17,622 nucleotides of DNA from Flavobacteriales bacterium (lineage in GTDB: Bacteria; Bacteroidota; Bacteroidia; Flavobacteriales; BACL11), in contig PCBP01000064.1 of NCBI GenBank assembly GCA_002730985.1, positions 1-17,622 of the forward strand. Reading direction: 5' to 3'. Made by a program: the position numbers and the translations under genes. Positions 6,967 through 14,073 of this stretch are shown here, piece after piece. The first letter of the stretch is position 1, and each line of letters opens with the position of its first letter. Below the pieces are notes generated by a model. It made no database searches. It was given only the letters and a program-made list of their open reading frames with translations, and had not been told where the DNA came from.

Positions 6967-8316
6967 TCAGGAAATTTTCTTGATTAACTCACTAATACTT
7001 AATTTTGATTGTTCACCGGTAATCATGTCTTTTACTGTTAAAGATCCAGATTTAATCTCATCCTCTCCAACTAAAACTACAAATTGAACTCCTTTATTAT
7101 TTGCATAATTCATTTGCTTTTTCATTTTATCCAACGTTGGATATAACTCTGAACTTATACCTTTTTCTCTTAACTGTTTTAATAATGGCAAGCAATAAGC
7201 TGATTCTTCCAATCCAAAATTTACAAACATAATTTGCGTACTAGTTTCAAGATCTTCTGGAAACAAATCAAGCTCTTCCATTACTAAATAAATCCTGTCA
7301 ATTCCGAATGAAACTCCAACTCCTGAGATGTCTTTTAATCCAAAATTAGAAGTTAAGTCATCATATCTTCCTCCTCCTCCAATTGAACCAATCTGTACAT
7401 CATCTGCTTCTACTTCTAGAATGCATCCTGTATAATAATCAAGCCCTCTTGCTAGAGTAATATCAAATACCAAATTAGCTGTTTGCAATCCTAATCTAGT
7501 AATATTATCAATGACAAATTGCAATTCCTCTAACCCTTTTTTACCAATATCTGATTTATCTAAAAGAGAAGATATGTCAAAGATGTTCTTAGTGTTCAAG
7601 AAAACATCTAAAACTGAAAACGCTTCAGATTTAATCCCCTTGCTAAGCAATTCTTCTTTTACTTTATCCAAACCAATTGTATTTAATTTATCAAGTGCTA
7701 TAACAACAGAATCAAATAAATCTGATGCACCCATAAGCTCAACCATGCCACTTAGCACCTTTCGATTATTTATGGAAATATTAACATTCGGTATCTTAAG
7801 CCTGGAAAAAACATCATCATAGAGCTGAACTAACTCTACCTCACAAAGTAAAGAGTCTGTACCAACTACATCTGCATCACACTGGAAAAACTCCCTATAT
7901 CTTCCTCTTTGTGGTCTATCAGCACGCCAAACATTCTGCATTTGATAACGCTTAAAAGGAAAGGTGATCTCATTTCTATTCTGCACTACAAAACGAGCAA
8001 AAGGAACTGTTAAATCATAACGTAATCCTTTTGCAGTAATCTGTTTAGAAAAAGAATTTGAGCTAGTGCTACCCTCCAAGTTTGCCTTAGCAAGATAATC
8101 ACCAGAGTTTAGGACTTTAAATATCAATCGATCACCTTCATCACCATATTTTCCTGTTAGAGTATTAATATTCTCCATCGCAGGCGTTTCGATTGGAGCA
8201 TAGCCATAACACTCGAAGACTGTTTTGACAGTTTCTAAAATGTAATTTCTCTTCTGCATTACATCAGAATTAAAATCACGCATTCCTTTTGGTATCGACG
8301 GTTTATTAGTACTCAT
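6967..8316 (-). CDS. hisS: Histidyl-tRNA synthetase
   Basis: HisS activates histidine with ATP and charges tRNA-His. It is a class II enzyme. With the ATG at 8316 the protein has 449 residues. Signatures are GLRYDLTVPFARF (class II substrate region, about 97-109), motif 2 NVWRADRPQRGRYREFFQCD (128-147), the histidine-binding RGLDYYTG (290-297), GGGGRYDDL (313-321), and motif 3 GVSFGIDR (334-341), followed by the anticodon-binding domain. The frame is open to a TTG at 8337, but the ATG at 8316 gives the family-like N-terminus MSTNKPSIPKGMRDF. The promoter element at 8333-8326 also lies between the two, so the shorter form is preferred. It is divergent from the lipoprotein gene and leads straight into hutH. 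Confidence 0.95.
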   Translation of the reverse strand: MSTNKPSIPKGMRDFNSDVMQKRNYILETVKTVFECYGYAPIETPAMENINTLTGKYGDEGDRLIFKVLNSGDYLAKANLEGSTSSNSFSKQITAKGLRYDLTVPFARFVVQNRNEITFPFKRYQMQNVWRADRPQRGRYREFFQCDADVVGTDSLLCEVELVQLYDDVFSRLKIPNVNISINNRKVLSGMVELMGASDLFDSVVIALDKLNTIGLDKVKEELLSKGIKSEAFSVLDVFLNTKNIFDISSLLDKSDIGKKGLEELQFVIDNITRLGLQTANLVFDITLARGLDYYTGCILEVEADDVQIGSIGGGGRYDDLTSNFGLKDISGVGVSFGIDRIYLVMEELDLFPEDLETSTQIMFVNFGLEESAYCLPLLKQLREKGISSELYPTLDKMKKQMNYANNKGVQFVVLVGEDEIKSGSLTVKDMITGEQSKLSISELIKKIS

Positions 8317-8325
8317 AATTGTTTG

Positions 8326-8333
8326 CAAATATC
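8326..8333 (-). promoter_or_regulatory. Candidate -7 element for hisS-hutH
   Basis: On the minus strand this reads GATATTTG followed by C, one mismatch from TAnnTTTG. It ends 9 nt before the ATG at 8316, implying a leader of only a few nucleotides. Its position inside the longer open frame argues for the 8316 start. Confidence 0.4.
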
Positions 8334-8358
8334 GCAAATTATTATTGATAAAAAATGA

Positions 8359-8366
8359 TAGCTTTG
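8359..8366 (+). promoter_or_regulatory. -7 promoter element for the lipoprotein-ubiA-M1 peptidase operon
   Basis: TAGCTTTG matches TAnnTTTG exactly and lies 13 nt before the ATG at 8380. No good -33 TTG is found at normal spacing. It would drive the three-gene run up to 12620. Confidence 0.5.
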
Positions 8367-8379
8367 TTACAAAAAAAAT

Positions 8380-8862
8380 ATGAAAAATCTAGTCATTATT
8401 TCTTTCCTTGTATTGTTTTCATGTAATACGAAGAATAAACCTGAAAATATTGATGCCATGACACAAAATCCAACAGAAATTCATGCAATTAAGAAAATGT
8501 TAAAAGCGCAGCAGGAATGTTGGAACAATGGAGATATTGATGGATTTATGCAGGGATATTGGAATTCTGAAGATTTAGTCTTTACTTCATTAAATCATAA
8601 ACCTGCATATGGATGGCAAAATACTTTAAAACGATATAAAGAAAGTTACCCAACAAGGTCTGCCATGGGAGAGCTAGGATTTGAAATTTTAGATTTACAG
8701 CTTATCTCAGAGAAAAATGCAAGCCTTAAAGGAAAATGGAAGCTTATTAGAGAAAATGACCAGCCTAACGGAATGTTCTGGTGTGATCTTGAAAAATTTG
8801 ATGACAATTGGGTGATTACAAAAGACTCAACCATATCATTTGAAATAAAGAAAGTACACTGA
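8380..8862 (+). CDS. NTF2-like (SnoaL/DUF4440-type) lipoprotein
   Basis: This 160-residue protein has a lipoprotein signal: a short hydrophobic stretch ending LVLFSC, with the lipidated Cys at residue 15. The mature part is a single NTF2-like cone fold of the DUF4440/SnoaL type. It begins with AIKKMLKAQQECWNNGDIDGFMQGYW (about residues 36-61) and ends with the paired strands ASLKGKWKLIREN and WCDLEKFDDNWVITKDSTIS. Members bind small molecules or act as enzymes in some pathways, but no catalytic residue set is evident and the function here is unknown. Most likely periplasm-facing and membrane-anchored. The next gene starts 8 nt after its stop, so it heads a likely operon with ubiA and the M1 peptidase. 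Confidence 0.85.
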   Translation: MKNLVIISFLVLFSCNTKNKPENIDAMTQNPTEIHAIKKMLKAQQECWNNGDIDGFMQGYWNSEDLVFTSLNHKPAYGWQNTLKRYKESYPTRSAMGELGFEILDLQLISEKNASLKGKWKLIRENDQPNGMFWCDLEKFDDNWVITKDSTISFEIKKVH

Positions 8863-8870
8863 TTGAATGC

Positions 8871-9716
8871 ATGAAAAAATACTTATCACTAATAAAATTT
8901 AGTCATACCATTTTTGCGATACCTTTTGCACTTATTGGGTTTTTCTTAGCAGCAAAATCATATGATTTTGAATGGACCACTCTTTTATATGTAGTGCTCT
9001 GTATGGTTTTTGCACGCTCAGCAGCAATGGCTTTTAATCGATATATTGATAGAGATATTGACAAAGCAAACCCAAGAACAGTAAATGTTAGAGAAATACC
9101 AAGTGGTAGGATAACTCCAAATCAAGCTTTAATATTTGTTATTATCAATTCATTACTCTTTATTTTAATTACTTACTTAATAAATCCAATCTGTTTTACT
9201 TTATCTCCAATTTCACTTATTATAATTTTAGGATATAGTTATACAAAACGCTTTACAGCGCTTTGCCATCTAATATTAGGATTAGGGCTGGCACTAGCTC
9301 CAATTGGATCCTACTTAGCAGTGAGCGGAAAGTTTGCTGTTATCCCTATTCTGTTCTCAGTAGTAGTTCTTTTCTGGGTTAGTGGTTTTGATATTATCTA
9401 CTCTTTGCAGGACGAGGAATTTGACAAAACCCAAAAGCTCCATTCTATTCCAGTTTTACTAGGAAAAAAAAATGCATTAGATCTTGCAAAGCTTTTGCAT
9501 TTTTTAACTTTTGCTACACTTAGTATTGCGGGATCATTAGGTGATTTTGGATTGTATTATTGGCTAGGTTTCTGGATCTTTTCTGCTCTATTAATATACC
9601 AACATACTTTGGTAAGACATAATGATTTAAGTAAAGTAAACTTAGCATTTTTCACTGCAAACGGAATTGCATCTGTAATTTTCGGAACTTGTGTTACTTT
9701 TGACCTGTATTTATAA
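8871..9716 (+). CDS. UbiA-family aromatic prenyltransferase (4-hydroxybenzoate polyprenyltransferase-like; MqnP type possible)
   Basis: This 281-residue polytopic inner-membrane protein has about eight or nine helices. UbiA enzymes attach a polyprenyl chain to an aromatic ring using two Asp-rich motifs that bind Mg-diphosphate. Both motifs are visible: NRYIDRDID (residues 56-64) and DIIYSLQDEEFD (174-185). The context FARSAAMAFNR before motif 1 and NPRTVNVREIPSG after it resemble the 4-hydroxybenzoate prenyltransferase subgroup, which in bacteria lacking ubiquinone has been assigned to the futalosine menaquinone pathway as MqnP. This differs from MenA, so the likely product is a menaquinone precursor. 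The substrate is inferred and no other quinone gene is nearby. The start lies 8 nt after the lipoprotein stop and the stop is 9 nt before the peptidase start. Confidence 0.85.
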   Translation: MKKYLSLIKFSHTIFAIPFALIGFFLAAKSYDFEWTTLLYVVLCMVFARSAAMAFNRYIDRDIDKANPRTVNVREIPSGRITPNQALIFVIINSLLFILITYLINPICFTLSPISLIIILGYSYTKRFTALCHLILGLGLALAPIGSYLAVSGKFAVIPILFSVVVLFWVSGFDIIYSLQDEEFDKTQKLHSIPVLLGKKNALDLAKLLHFLTFATLSIAGSLGDFGLYYWLGFWIFSALLIYQHTLVRHNDLSKVNLAFFTANGIASVIFGTCVTFDLYL

Positions 9717-9725
9717 AAGAAATCG

Positions 9726-12620
9726 ATGAAAAACCTATTCTTACTACACTTTATACTTCTTAGTTTTACCTTAGCAGGACAGGACTATTTTCAGCAAAAA
9801 GCTGATTATAATATAAATGTAACACTTGACGATGAGAATCACACCCTACAAGGGAATATATACATTGATTATTTCAACAACTCACCAAATGACCTAGAAT
9901 TTATTTGGTTTCATATATGGCCAAATGCTTACAAAGATAACACCACAGCATTAGCAAAACAAAAACTAGAAGATGGCAGCACCTCATTATATTATGCAGA
10001 CGAGCAAGAAAGAGGCTACATTAATAATCTAGATTTTAAAGTAGAAAACAAAAAAGTACATTGGGATTATCATCCTCAACACATAGATATATGCAAGGTA
10101 TACCTAAATAAACCATTAAGAGCAGGTCAATCATTAAAAATTTCAACACCATTCTTTGTTAAAATCCCTGACGGAAAATTTTCCCGTCTAGGTCATGTAG
10201 AGCAATCTTATATGATTACTCAATGGTACCCAAAACCAGCGGTATACGATAAAGATGGTTGGCATCCTATGCCATACCTAGATCAAGGTGAATTCTATTC
10301 TGAATTTGGTAGTTTTGATGTAAGTATTACACTACCAAGCAATTATACAGTAGGGGCAACTGGAGACTTGCAAAATTATGAAGAAATTAAACGATTAGAA
10401 AAATTAGCACAAATTACAGACACAATTTCTAAGTTCTCTGATGACATGAGCTTTCCAAATTCAAATACAGACACCAAGACTTTAAGGTATATTCAAAGTA
10501 ATATACATGACTTTGGTTGGTTTGCGGATAAACGATACCATGTTCTGAGAGGGGAAGTTGAGTTGCCTAAATCTAAAGAAAAAGTCACGCTTTGGACTAT
10601 GTTTACCAACAACGAGGCAGATCTTTGGAAAAACTCAATCGAATATATGCATGATGCTGTTTATTATTACTCGCTCTGGAATGGAGACTACCCTTATAAG
10701 TATTGTAGTGCAGTAGATGGCACAATTAGTTCAGGAGGCGGTATGGAGTATCCTAATATTACTGTCATTGGAGAAAGTGGTGACGCATTCCTTTTAGAAG
10801 AAGTTATAATGCATGAAGTTGGGCATAATTGGTTCTATGGAATACTTGGAAGTAACGAAAGAGATCACCCTTGGTTAGATGAGGGGCTTAACTCGTTCCA
10901 TGAACTAAGATACATGCGATTAAAATATCCTGAATATAATATGCTAACCAACAATTTACCTAAATTTATAAAAGATAATCTAGACTTAAATGATTATACC
11001 AATAAACAAATGATAGGCGAATTAATGTATTTTATGAATGCATGGACAGGAAAAGATCAACCAATTGAATTACATTCAAAAGAATATAGTGAAATGAACT
11101 ATGGTGGTATTGTATACTCTAAGACAGCAATAGTATTTGATTACCTAATGGCATATCTTGGAGAAGACATGATAGATAGATGCATGCAAGCGTATTATGA
11201 AAAATGGAAATTTAAACATCCACAACCAGAAGATTTAAGAATGGTATTTGAAGAAGTAAGTGGTAATGATTTATCATGGTTTTTTGATGATATGATAAAG
11301 ACAACCAAACAATTAGATTATTCTATTATTAGCATGAGAAAAGAATCAACAGATTTACTACTTAGATTAGAAAATAAAGGAGATATAGCCGGACCAGTAA
11401 TTATTAGTGGAGTTAAGAACGGGAAAAGCATAAACCCTACTTGGATTGAAGGGTTTCATGGGAATAAAACAATCCAATATGTTAATGGTGACTACGACCA
11501 TATACGTATTGATTACAATGGTGTTATGCCTGAAATAAATAGAAATAACAATATATTAAGAACTAAAGGTGTTTTTAGGAGAATTGAACCTATAAAACCT
11601 CAGATCATTGGCAGTCTATATCACCCTGAGAAAACTCAAATCTTCTTTTACCCAAGAATAAATTATAATATTTACAATAAGCACTCATTTGGACTGAGTA
11701 TTTATAATAACTTCTTAACTAAAGGTGGTTTTGCATATAAATTAACACCGTTGTTTAGTAATGGGACACAAAATATAGCTGGTGAAATAAATCTGTCTTT
11801 TACAAAATACAGTCAAGAGGAAAAGTTTGAATCAATAAAAATTAGTCTTGATGCTAAAAGATATTCATATGATTATGATAAAGAATACACACGTATCATG
11901 CCAAGTGTACATATTGGTTTGCAAAAGAAATCATTAAGAAGCAAGATTAATAACTACTTCTTAGCGTCCTATGTGCATTTAGAGAAAGAGAATGAAACAC
12001 TAGGATTTATTAATGGCAGATACACTCATGCAAATTCTAGAACTTTTAGCCCTTACACTCTACACGCTACAATAGAAAAAGGAGAAGAATATGGGAAAAT
12101 GCAACTAATACTAAACTTAAGAAAAGATTTGAATCAGAAGAAAAGATTAAATATCAGAACCTACTTAGGGTATGTGAGCACAACAGAAAAAAAGTATAAT
12201 TTAAAGATGAGCGCTTGGAATGGATCAGATGACTATATGTTCTCTGAGAGAGTCTTCTCAAGAAAAAACAGCTCTAATCATAATCTGCCATACCAACAAC
12301 AATTAATTAATAGAGAAGGCGGATTAAAACATTTTACAAATGACTCGCTAAATTCCAGTCATTTTCTTGCATCAACTTATATTGATTATAATTTACTAAA
12401 ACCAATAGAACTTTATGCCGAATTAGGGACAAATGGATCTAAATTAGCATATGGCAGTGGTTTCTCCCTGAGTGTTAATGCAAATGGACCTGGATTCTAC
12501 GGCGGCTTACAACTCTACTTACCTCTAATTACTGAAGAAGGCATAGTAGATTTTAATAATTATACAAATGTGTTAAGATTTAATATCTATCTAACTCTTG
12601 GGACATTAAATTTTGGATAA
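9726..12620 (+). CDS. M1 family (gluzincin) metallopeptidase with C-terminal beta-barrel-like region
   Basis: This 964-residue exported zinc aminopeptidase-like protein has a signal peptide at residues 1-18 (ending TLAGQ). A beta-rich N-terminal domain (about 20-210) is followed by the catalytic domain. The catalytic domain holds GGGMEYPN (337-344, the counterpart of GAMEN that binds the substrate N-terminus) and the zinc site HEVGH (363-367). The third ligand, Glu386 in WLDEGLNSF, is 18 residues further on, as in gluzincins. Tyr464 in YGGIVYSK is the likely transition-state Tyr. A small beta domain spans about 540-620. Residues 625-964 are alternating-hydrophobicity strands such as YPRINYNIYNKHSFGLSIYN, and the chain ends with a strand, FNIYLTLGTLNFG. 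This looks like an outer-membrane beta-barrel, though that is inference. Probable role: trimming peptides in the periplasm or at the cell surface. It is last in the 8380-12620 operon. Confidence 0.9.
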   Translation: MKNLFLLHFILLSFTLAGQDYFQQKADYNINVTLDDENHTLQGNIYIDYFNNSPNDLEFIWFHIWPNAYKDNTTALAKQKLEDGSTSLYYADEQERGYINNLDFKVENKKVHWDYHPQHIDICKVYLNKPLRAGQSLKISTPFFVKIPDGKFSRLGHVEQSYMITQWYPKPAVYDKDGWHPMPYLDQGEFYSEFGSFDVSITLPSNYTVGATGDLQNYEEIKRLEKLAQITDTISKFSDDMSFPNSNTDTKTLRYIQSNIHDFGWFADKRYHVLRGEVELPKSKEKVTLWTMFTNNEADLWKNSIEYMHDAVYYYSLWNGDYPYKYCSAVDGTISSGGGMEYPNITVIGESGDAFLLEEVIMHEVGHNWFYGILGSNERDHPWLDEGLNSFHELRYMRLKYPEYNMLTNNLPKFIKDNLDLNDYTNKQMIGELMYFMNAWTGKDQPIELHSKEYSEMNYGGIVYSKTAIVFDYLMAYLGEDMIDRCMQAYYEKWKFKHPQPEDLRMVFEEVSGNDLSWFFDDMIKTTKQLDYSIISMRKESTDLLLRLENKGDIAGPVIISGVKNGKSINPTWIEGFHGNKTIQYVNGDYDHIRIDYNGVMPEINRNNNILRTKGVFRRIEPIKPQIIGSLYHPEKTQIFFYPRINYNIYNKHSFGLSIYNNFLTKGGFAYKLTPLFSNGTQNIAGEINLSFTKYSQEEKFESIKISLDAKRYSYDYDKEYTRIMPSVHIGLQKKSLRSKINNYFLASYVHLEKENETLGFINGRYTHANSRTFSPYTLHATIEKGEEYGKMQLILNLRKDLNQKKRLNIRTYLGYVSTTEKKYNLKMSAWNGSDDYMFSERVFSRKNSSNHNLPYQQQLINREGGLKHFTNDSLNSSHFLASTYIDYNLLKPIELYAELGTNGSKLAYGSGFSLSVNANGPGFYGGLQLYLPLITEEGIVDFNNYTNVLRFNIYLTLGTLNFG

Positions 12621-12635
12621 GATCTAGAAGATCTT
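12619..12635. other. Short inverted repeat across the convergent gene ends
   Basis: AAGATCT (12619-12625) and AGATCTT (12629-12635) are perfect inverted copies around a 3-nt loop. They span the stop codons of the M1 peptidase and the FAD enzyme. The stem is AT-rich and has no T-run on either side, so at best it is a weak bidirectional terminator. Confidence 0.35.
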
Positions 12636-14021
12636 GCCAGGGTTTAATATCTGATTAGGATCAAAAAGTTTTTTAATTCCCTTCTGAATCTCAATATTTT
12701 TCTTAGAAAGCACTATGTCAATATAACCTTTTTGAACAAAACCTATTCCGTGTTCACCACTAATAGTCCCTCCTAATTTTTTAGTAAGTTCAAATATTGC
12801 ACGAATACCAAAAGTTAATTTAGTATTCCAATCTTTATCACTCATCTCTCCTTTTATAATATTTACATGCAGATTCCCATCTCCTGCATGTCCATAACAA
12901 ACTGACTTAAAACCGTACTTACCTCCAATCTCTTTTACTCCTTTCAGAAGTTTAGCTAATTCGGCTCTTGGCACAACAGTATCTTCTTCTTTATAAATTG
13001 AATTTGCTTTTACTGCCTCTCCTACTAACCTTCTTATTTTCCATAATTGCTCTTTTTGACTATTACTATCAGCCAATAGAATCTCACCACAATCAAATCT
13101 TTCCATAACATTGGCAATCTTTTCGCAATCTTTAAAGAGCAAATCTATATCATACCCGTCTACCTCAACAAGTAAATGTGCCTTAACCTCATCTGGAATC
13201 TGCATCTCTATATCAGAATATCTTAATGTCCAATCAATAGCATCTCTTTCTATAAATTCTAATGCTGAAGGAGTTATCCCCTCCCGAAAAACCTCAGAGA
13301 CTGCCTCACATGCTTTTTCAGAAGAACTAAATGGAACTAACATAGTAATATCATTTGTGGGTAAGGGAAGTAATTTAAAGACAATCTTAGTAATAACTCC
13401 AAGTGTCCCCTCGCTTCCAATCATTAGTTGAGTTAAATTATAACCAGTAGAATTCTTTAAAACATTTGCTCCTGTCCATATAACTTCTCCATTAGGTAAT
13501 ACCACCTCTAGATTTAATACATAATCTTTAGTAACTCCATACTTAAGGGCTTTTGGTCCTCCCGCATTCTCAGCTAGGTTTCCTCCTAAACAACAACTTC
13601 CTTTACTCGCAGGGTCAGGTGGATAGAACAATCCCTTCTCCTCTACTGCATCTCTAAATAACTGATTAATAACCCCTGGCTGGACTGTCGCCTGTAAATT
13701 TCTTTCATCAATCTCAATAATTGAATCTAAACGTTCTAAACTTAGAGCAACGCCACCCATAATAGGTAAACTACCTCCACTAAGTCCTGTGCGAGATCCA
13801 CATGGAGTTACAGTAATATTTCTCTTATTACAATACTGCATTATTTCAGAAATCTCTTGTGTCGTTAGGGGTTTAATTACAACCTCAGGAGGGAAAGAAA
13901 GGTCTTCCGTCTCATCATGGCTATACTCAAGTAATTTCTCATCATCAGTAAATAAAAAATTATCGCCAACAATCTGCCTCAGAGATGCTACATCATCAAT
14001 ATCTATTTTCTTGTATTCCAC
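12624..14021 (-). CDS. FAD-linked 2-hydroxyacid dehydrogenase/oxidase (GlcD / D-lactate dehydrogenase family)
   Basis: This flavoprotein belongs to the family of glycolate oxidase subunit GlcD, D-lactate dehydrogenase and D-2-hydroxyglutarate dehydrogenase, which oxidise a 2-hydroxyacid to a 2-oxoacid. The PCMH-type FAD domain includes TPCGSRTGLSGG (about 72-83), GGNLAENAGGPKALKYG and IGSEGTLGVIT. The C-terminal cap has HAGDGNLH (378-385) and SGEHGIG, the metal-binding His/His/Glu region. I choose the GTG at 14021 (465 residues). It gives the family-like start (V/M)EYKKIDIDDVASLRQIVGDN, no ATG exists in frame between it and 14123, and an exact -7 element lies 5 nt upstream. The open frame continues to 14147, but that would overlap the divergent DPP-IV start and break homology. 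The substrate cannot be told from sequence. Confidence 0.88.
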   Translation of the reverse strand: MEYKKIDIDDVASLRQIVGDNFLFTDDEKLLEYSHDETEDLSFPPEVVIKPLTTQEISEIMQYCNKRNITVTPCGSRTGLSGGSLPIMGGVALSLERLDSIIEIDERNLQATVQPGVINQLFRDAVEEKGLFYPPDPASKGSCCLGGNLAENAGGPKALKYGVTKDYVLNLEVVLPNGEVIWTGANVLKNSTGYNLTQLMIGSEGTLGVITKIVFKLLPLPTNDITMLVPFSSSEKACEAVSEVFREGITPSALEFIERDAIDWTLRYSDIEMQIPDEVKAHLLVEVDGYDIDLLFKDCEKIANVMERFDCGEILLADSNSQKEQLWKIRRLVGEAVKANSIYKEEDTVVPRAELAKLLKGVKEIGGKYGFKSVCYGHAGDGNLHVNIIKGEMSDKDWNTKLTFGIRAIFELTKKLGGTISGEHGIGFVQKGYIDIVLSKKNIEIQKGIKKLFDPNQILNPGKIF

Positions 14022-14026
14022 TTGGA

Positions 14027-14034
14027 CAAATTTA
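14027..14034 (-). promoter_or_regulatory. -7 promoter element for the FAD-linked oxidoreductase gene
   Basis: On the minus strand this reads TAAATTTG, an exact TAnnTTTG match, ending 5 nt before the GTG at 14021. Transcription would then begin at or within a base or two of the start codon. It supports the short gene model and suggests a leaderless mRNA. Confidence 0.5.
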
Positions 14035-14036
14035 AC

Positions 14037-14044
14037 TAAATTCG
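14037..14044 (+). promoter_or_regulatory. Candidate -7 element for the DPP-IV gene
   Basis: TAAATTCG resembles the TAnnTTTG element with C for T at position 7, the same variant as at 16240-16247. It ends 29 nt before the ATG at 14074. A TTG at 14011-14013 is 23 nt upstream, at the outer limit for a -33 element. Confidence 0.35.
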
Positions 14045-14073
14045 CAACTGCTAATTTATACTTACAACTAAAG

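Noticed and set aside
8317-8337. Longer hisS start (TTG at 8337).
   Set aside because: The first ATG at 8316 gives the conserved N-terminus, and the likely promoter element overlaps the extension.
12619-12635. Inverted repeat considered as a bidirectional terminator.
   Set aside because: The stem has only two GC pairs out of seven and no T-run on either strand, so it is kept only as a low-confidence structure.
13111-13431. Plus-strand open frame of 106 codons inside the FAD oxidoreductase gene.
   Set aside because: Its Ser/Ile-rich translation is what the antisense of a conserved coding region gives; there is no promoter or domain.
13772-13804. PCGSRTGLSGG instead of the more common PRGxGTGLSGG in the FAD-binding loop, considered as a lost-function sign.
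   Set aside because: The rest of the FAD and metal-binding motifs are intact, and variation at these positions appears compatible with the family, so there is no case for inactivity.
13789-14073. Upstream extension of the DPP-IV frame by 95 codons to a GTG at 13789.
   Set aside because: This part is antisense to the conserved FAD-domain coding sequence, and a textbook signal peptide starts at the ATG at 14074.
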